Of a stretch of DNA of 7,978 nt, positions 7,396 through 7,978 are shown piece by piece. The stretch is from Gammaproteobacteria bacterium (GTDB taxonomy: Bacteria > Pseudomonadota > Gammaproteobacteria > GCA-001735895): NCBI GenBank assembly GCA_027293245.1, contig JAPUFZ010000376.1, positions 1 to 7,978 of the forward strand, read 5' to 3'. The position numbers and the translations under genes are program-made. Under the pieces are notes generated by a model. The model was not told the DNA's origin and did not search any database. It saw nothing but the letters and a program-made list of their open reading frames with translations. Numbering within the stretch: the first letter of the stretch is position 1; each line of letters starts with the position of its first letter.

Positions 7396-7602
7396 ATGTC
7401 TACAACAACCGGCACCGTTAAATGGTTCAACGAATCTAAAGGCTTTGGCTTCATCGAGCAAGAATCTGGACCTGACGTATTTGCTCATTTCAGCGCTATC
7501 ACTGGCACGGGCTTTAAAACTTTGGTCGAAGGTCAAAAAGTCGAGTTCACTGTTACCCAGGGTCAAAAAGGACCCCAGGCAGAGAACATCGTCGCGGTCT
7601 AA
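7396..7602 (+). CDS. CspA-family cold-shock protein (single cold-shock domain)
   Basis: This small cytoplasmic protein binds single-stranded RNA and DNA; the family melts mRNA structure and aids transcription and translation, often at low temperature. The 68 residues are one cold-shock domain, the normal length. RNP1 is KGFGFI (15-20) and RNP2 is VFAHF (28-32), with the surface aromatics W10, F17, F19, F29, H31 and F32 in place. The N-terminus reads [15 protein letters not shown], and the end [11 protein letters not shown] is also typical. AGGA lies seven bases before the ATG. It is a single-gene unit with its own strong promoter, long leader and terminator. Many bacteria carry several paralogues, some not cold-induced, so cspA itself cannot be assigned from sequence alone. 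Confidence 0.97.
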   Translation: MSTTTGTVKWFNESKGFGFIEQESGPDVFAHFSAITGTGFKTLVEGQKVEFTVTQGQKGPQAENIVAV

Positions 7603-7652
7603 TTGTCGGATCGCAAGTAACCAGCGACCTTTCCGGAGGTTAAAGGTTAACG

Positions 7653-7682
7653 AGGGTGAGACCATGTCTCACCCTTTTTTTT
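7653..7682 (+). terminator. Strong intrinsic terminator of the cold-shock gene
   Basis: GGGTGAGAC (7654-7662) and GTCTCACCC (7666-7674) pair perfectly around a CAT loop, with an A-T pair able to extend the stem (7653 with 7675). Eight T residues follow (7675-7682). This is a textbook rho-independent terminator, 51 bases after the cold-shock stop codon. Confidence 0.93.
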
Positions 7683-7777
7683 GCCTGAAATTCGTCTGGC
7701 CCAAACTATTCGACTCTCGTAGAGGCGCCAGGGAAAAGACAGGGGTAGTTTAAAACAGTGCTGTTAAAAAACCCTTT

Positions 7778-7978
7778 TTACTCTTTGCGTGCCTGGCACC
7801 TTGGCGAGAACATCGCCTTCGAGTTCATTGAAGTATTGGGTTCGCGTAGATAAGCGCTCTCCTGCAAAATCCATTGCCTGAATTTGCTTACTTTCGGACT
7901 GCGAGATTTTTGAGCGCTGGTCACCAGATGAAAACTGAGCCTGACCGGTAACCGGGTCTCAAACGGCTGCACCAGGCG
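7778..7978 (-). CDS. C-terminal fragment of a LysR-family transcriptional regulator, runs off the right edge
   Basis: The minus-strand frame is open from base 7978 to the TAA at 7778-7780, so only the last 66 codons are in the window. A GTG at 7972 could be taken as a start, but the preceding codons RL continue the motif, reading RLVQPFETRLP. That motif, followed by SFHLVTS and then KVSKFRQWILQES, matches the end of the effector domain in GcvA-like LysR regulators (typically RLVRPF, a hydrophobic strand, then K-x-x-x-FRDWL). About 20 further residues after this helix form a tail without a recognisable motif. The DNA-binding half lies outside. The gene converges on the cold-shock gene; the 95 bases between the cold-shock terminator and this stop show only weak A/T-rich hairpins. 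The identification rests on pattern memory of a short segment. Confidence 0.62.
   Translation of the reverse strand, partial: RLVQPFETRLPVRLSFHLVTSAQKSRSPKVSKFRQWILQESAYLREPNTSMNSKAMFSPRCQARKE

Noticed and set aside
7366..7665. 99-codon minus-strand ORF opposite the cold-shock gene
   Set aside because: It spans the leader and the whole csp gene in antisense; such ORFs arise from the constrained csp codons, and no promoter or ribosome site supports it.
7445..7753. 102-codon plus-strand ORF overlapping the cold-shock gene in another frame
   Set aside because: It runs through the strong terminator at 7653-7682, and its product has no protein-like features.
7754..7780. Terminator for the minus-strand LysR-like gene (AACAG/CTGTT and neighbouring A/T runs)
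   Set aside because: The stem is only five bases with a two-base loop, and the surrounding A/T runs do not form an ordered stem followed by a T-tract.

Overview
The window looks like chromosomal DNA of a Gram-negative bacterium, most likely a gammaproteobacterium. The basis is a tripartite-type RND efflux pair, a CspA-type cold-shock gene with a long leader, a sigma70-like promoter, and the tail of a LysR-type regulator. Base composition is moderate, and no tRNA, rRNA, CRISPR array or insertion sequence was seen. The species cannot be named from the sequence alone.

Bases 1-4530 form a tight plus-strand group. It holds the 3' part of an RND periplasmic adaptor (its start lies left of the window), a complete 1023-residue RND inner-membrane pump of the HAE1/AcrB type, and a 90-codon single-span membrane protein. 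The small gene lies in the same frame as the pump, nine bases after its stop. No outer-membrane channel gene is visible, so the pump probably uses a TolC-type protein encoded elsewhere or upstream.

A perfect hairpin at 4544-4566 separates this group from the next gene. That gene (4688-7009) encodes a membrane-bound Ser/Thr protein kinase. It has an N-terminal anchor, a divergent CHASE2-like extracytoplasmic sensor, three membrane spans, a TPR-like cytoplasmic linker and a complete Hanks-type kinase domain at the C-terminus. It is a signalling protein; whether it acts on the neighbouring pump is unknown.

Bases 7010-7395 hold no conventional gene but are rich in signals: a weak terminator candidate, an 8-base inverted repeat, an A/T-rich upstream tract, a near-consensus promoter (TTGACA, 16 bases, TATTAT), and a leader of about 150 bases. 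The leader contains a possible 29-codon ORF whose end overlaps a hairpin. It leads to a 68-residue cold-shock protein (7396-7602), closed by a very strong intrinsic terminator (7653-7682). At the right edge, on the minus strand, is what appears to be the C-terminus of a LysR-family regulator transcribed towards the cold-shock gene.

Most of the window is ordinary core or accessory content. The points most worth a second look are the kinase architecture, the small membrane gene behind the pump, and the cold-shock leader with its overlapping ORF and hairpin.
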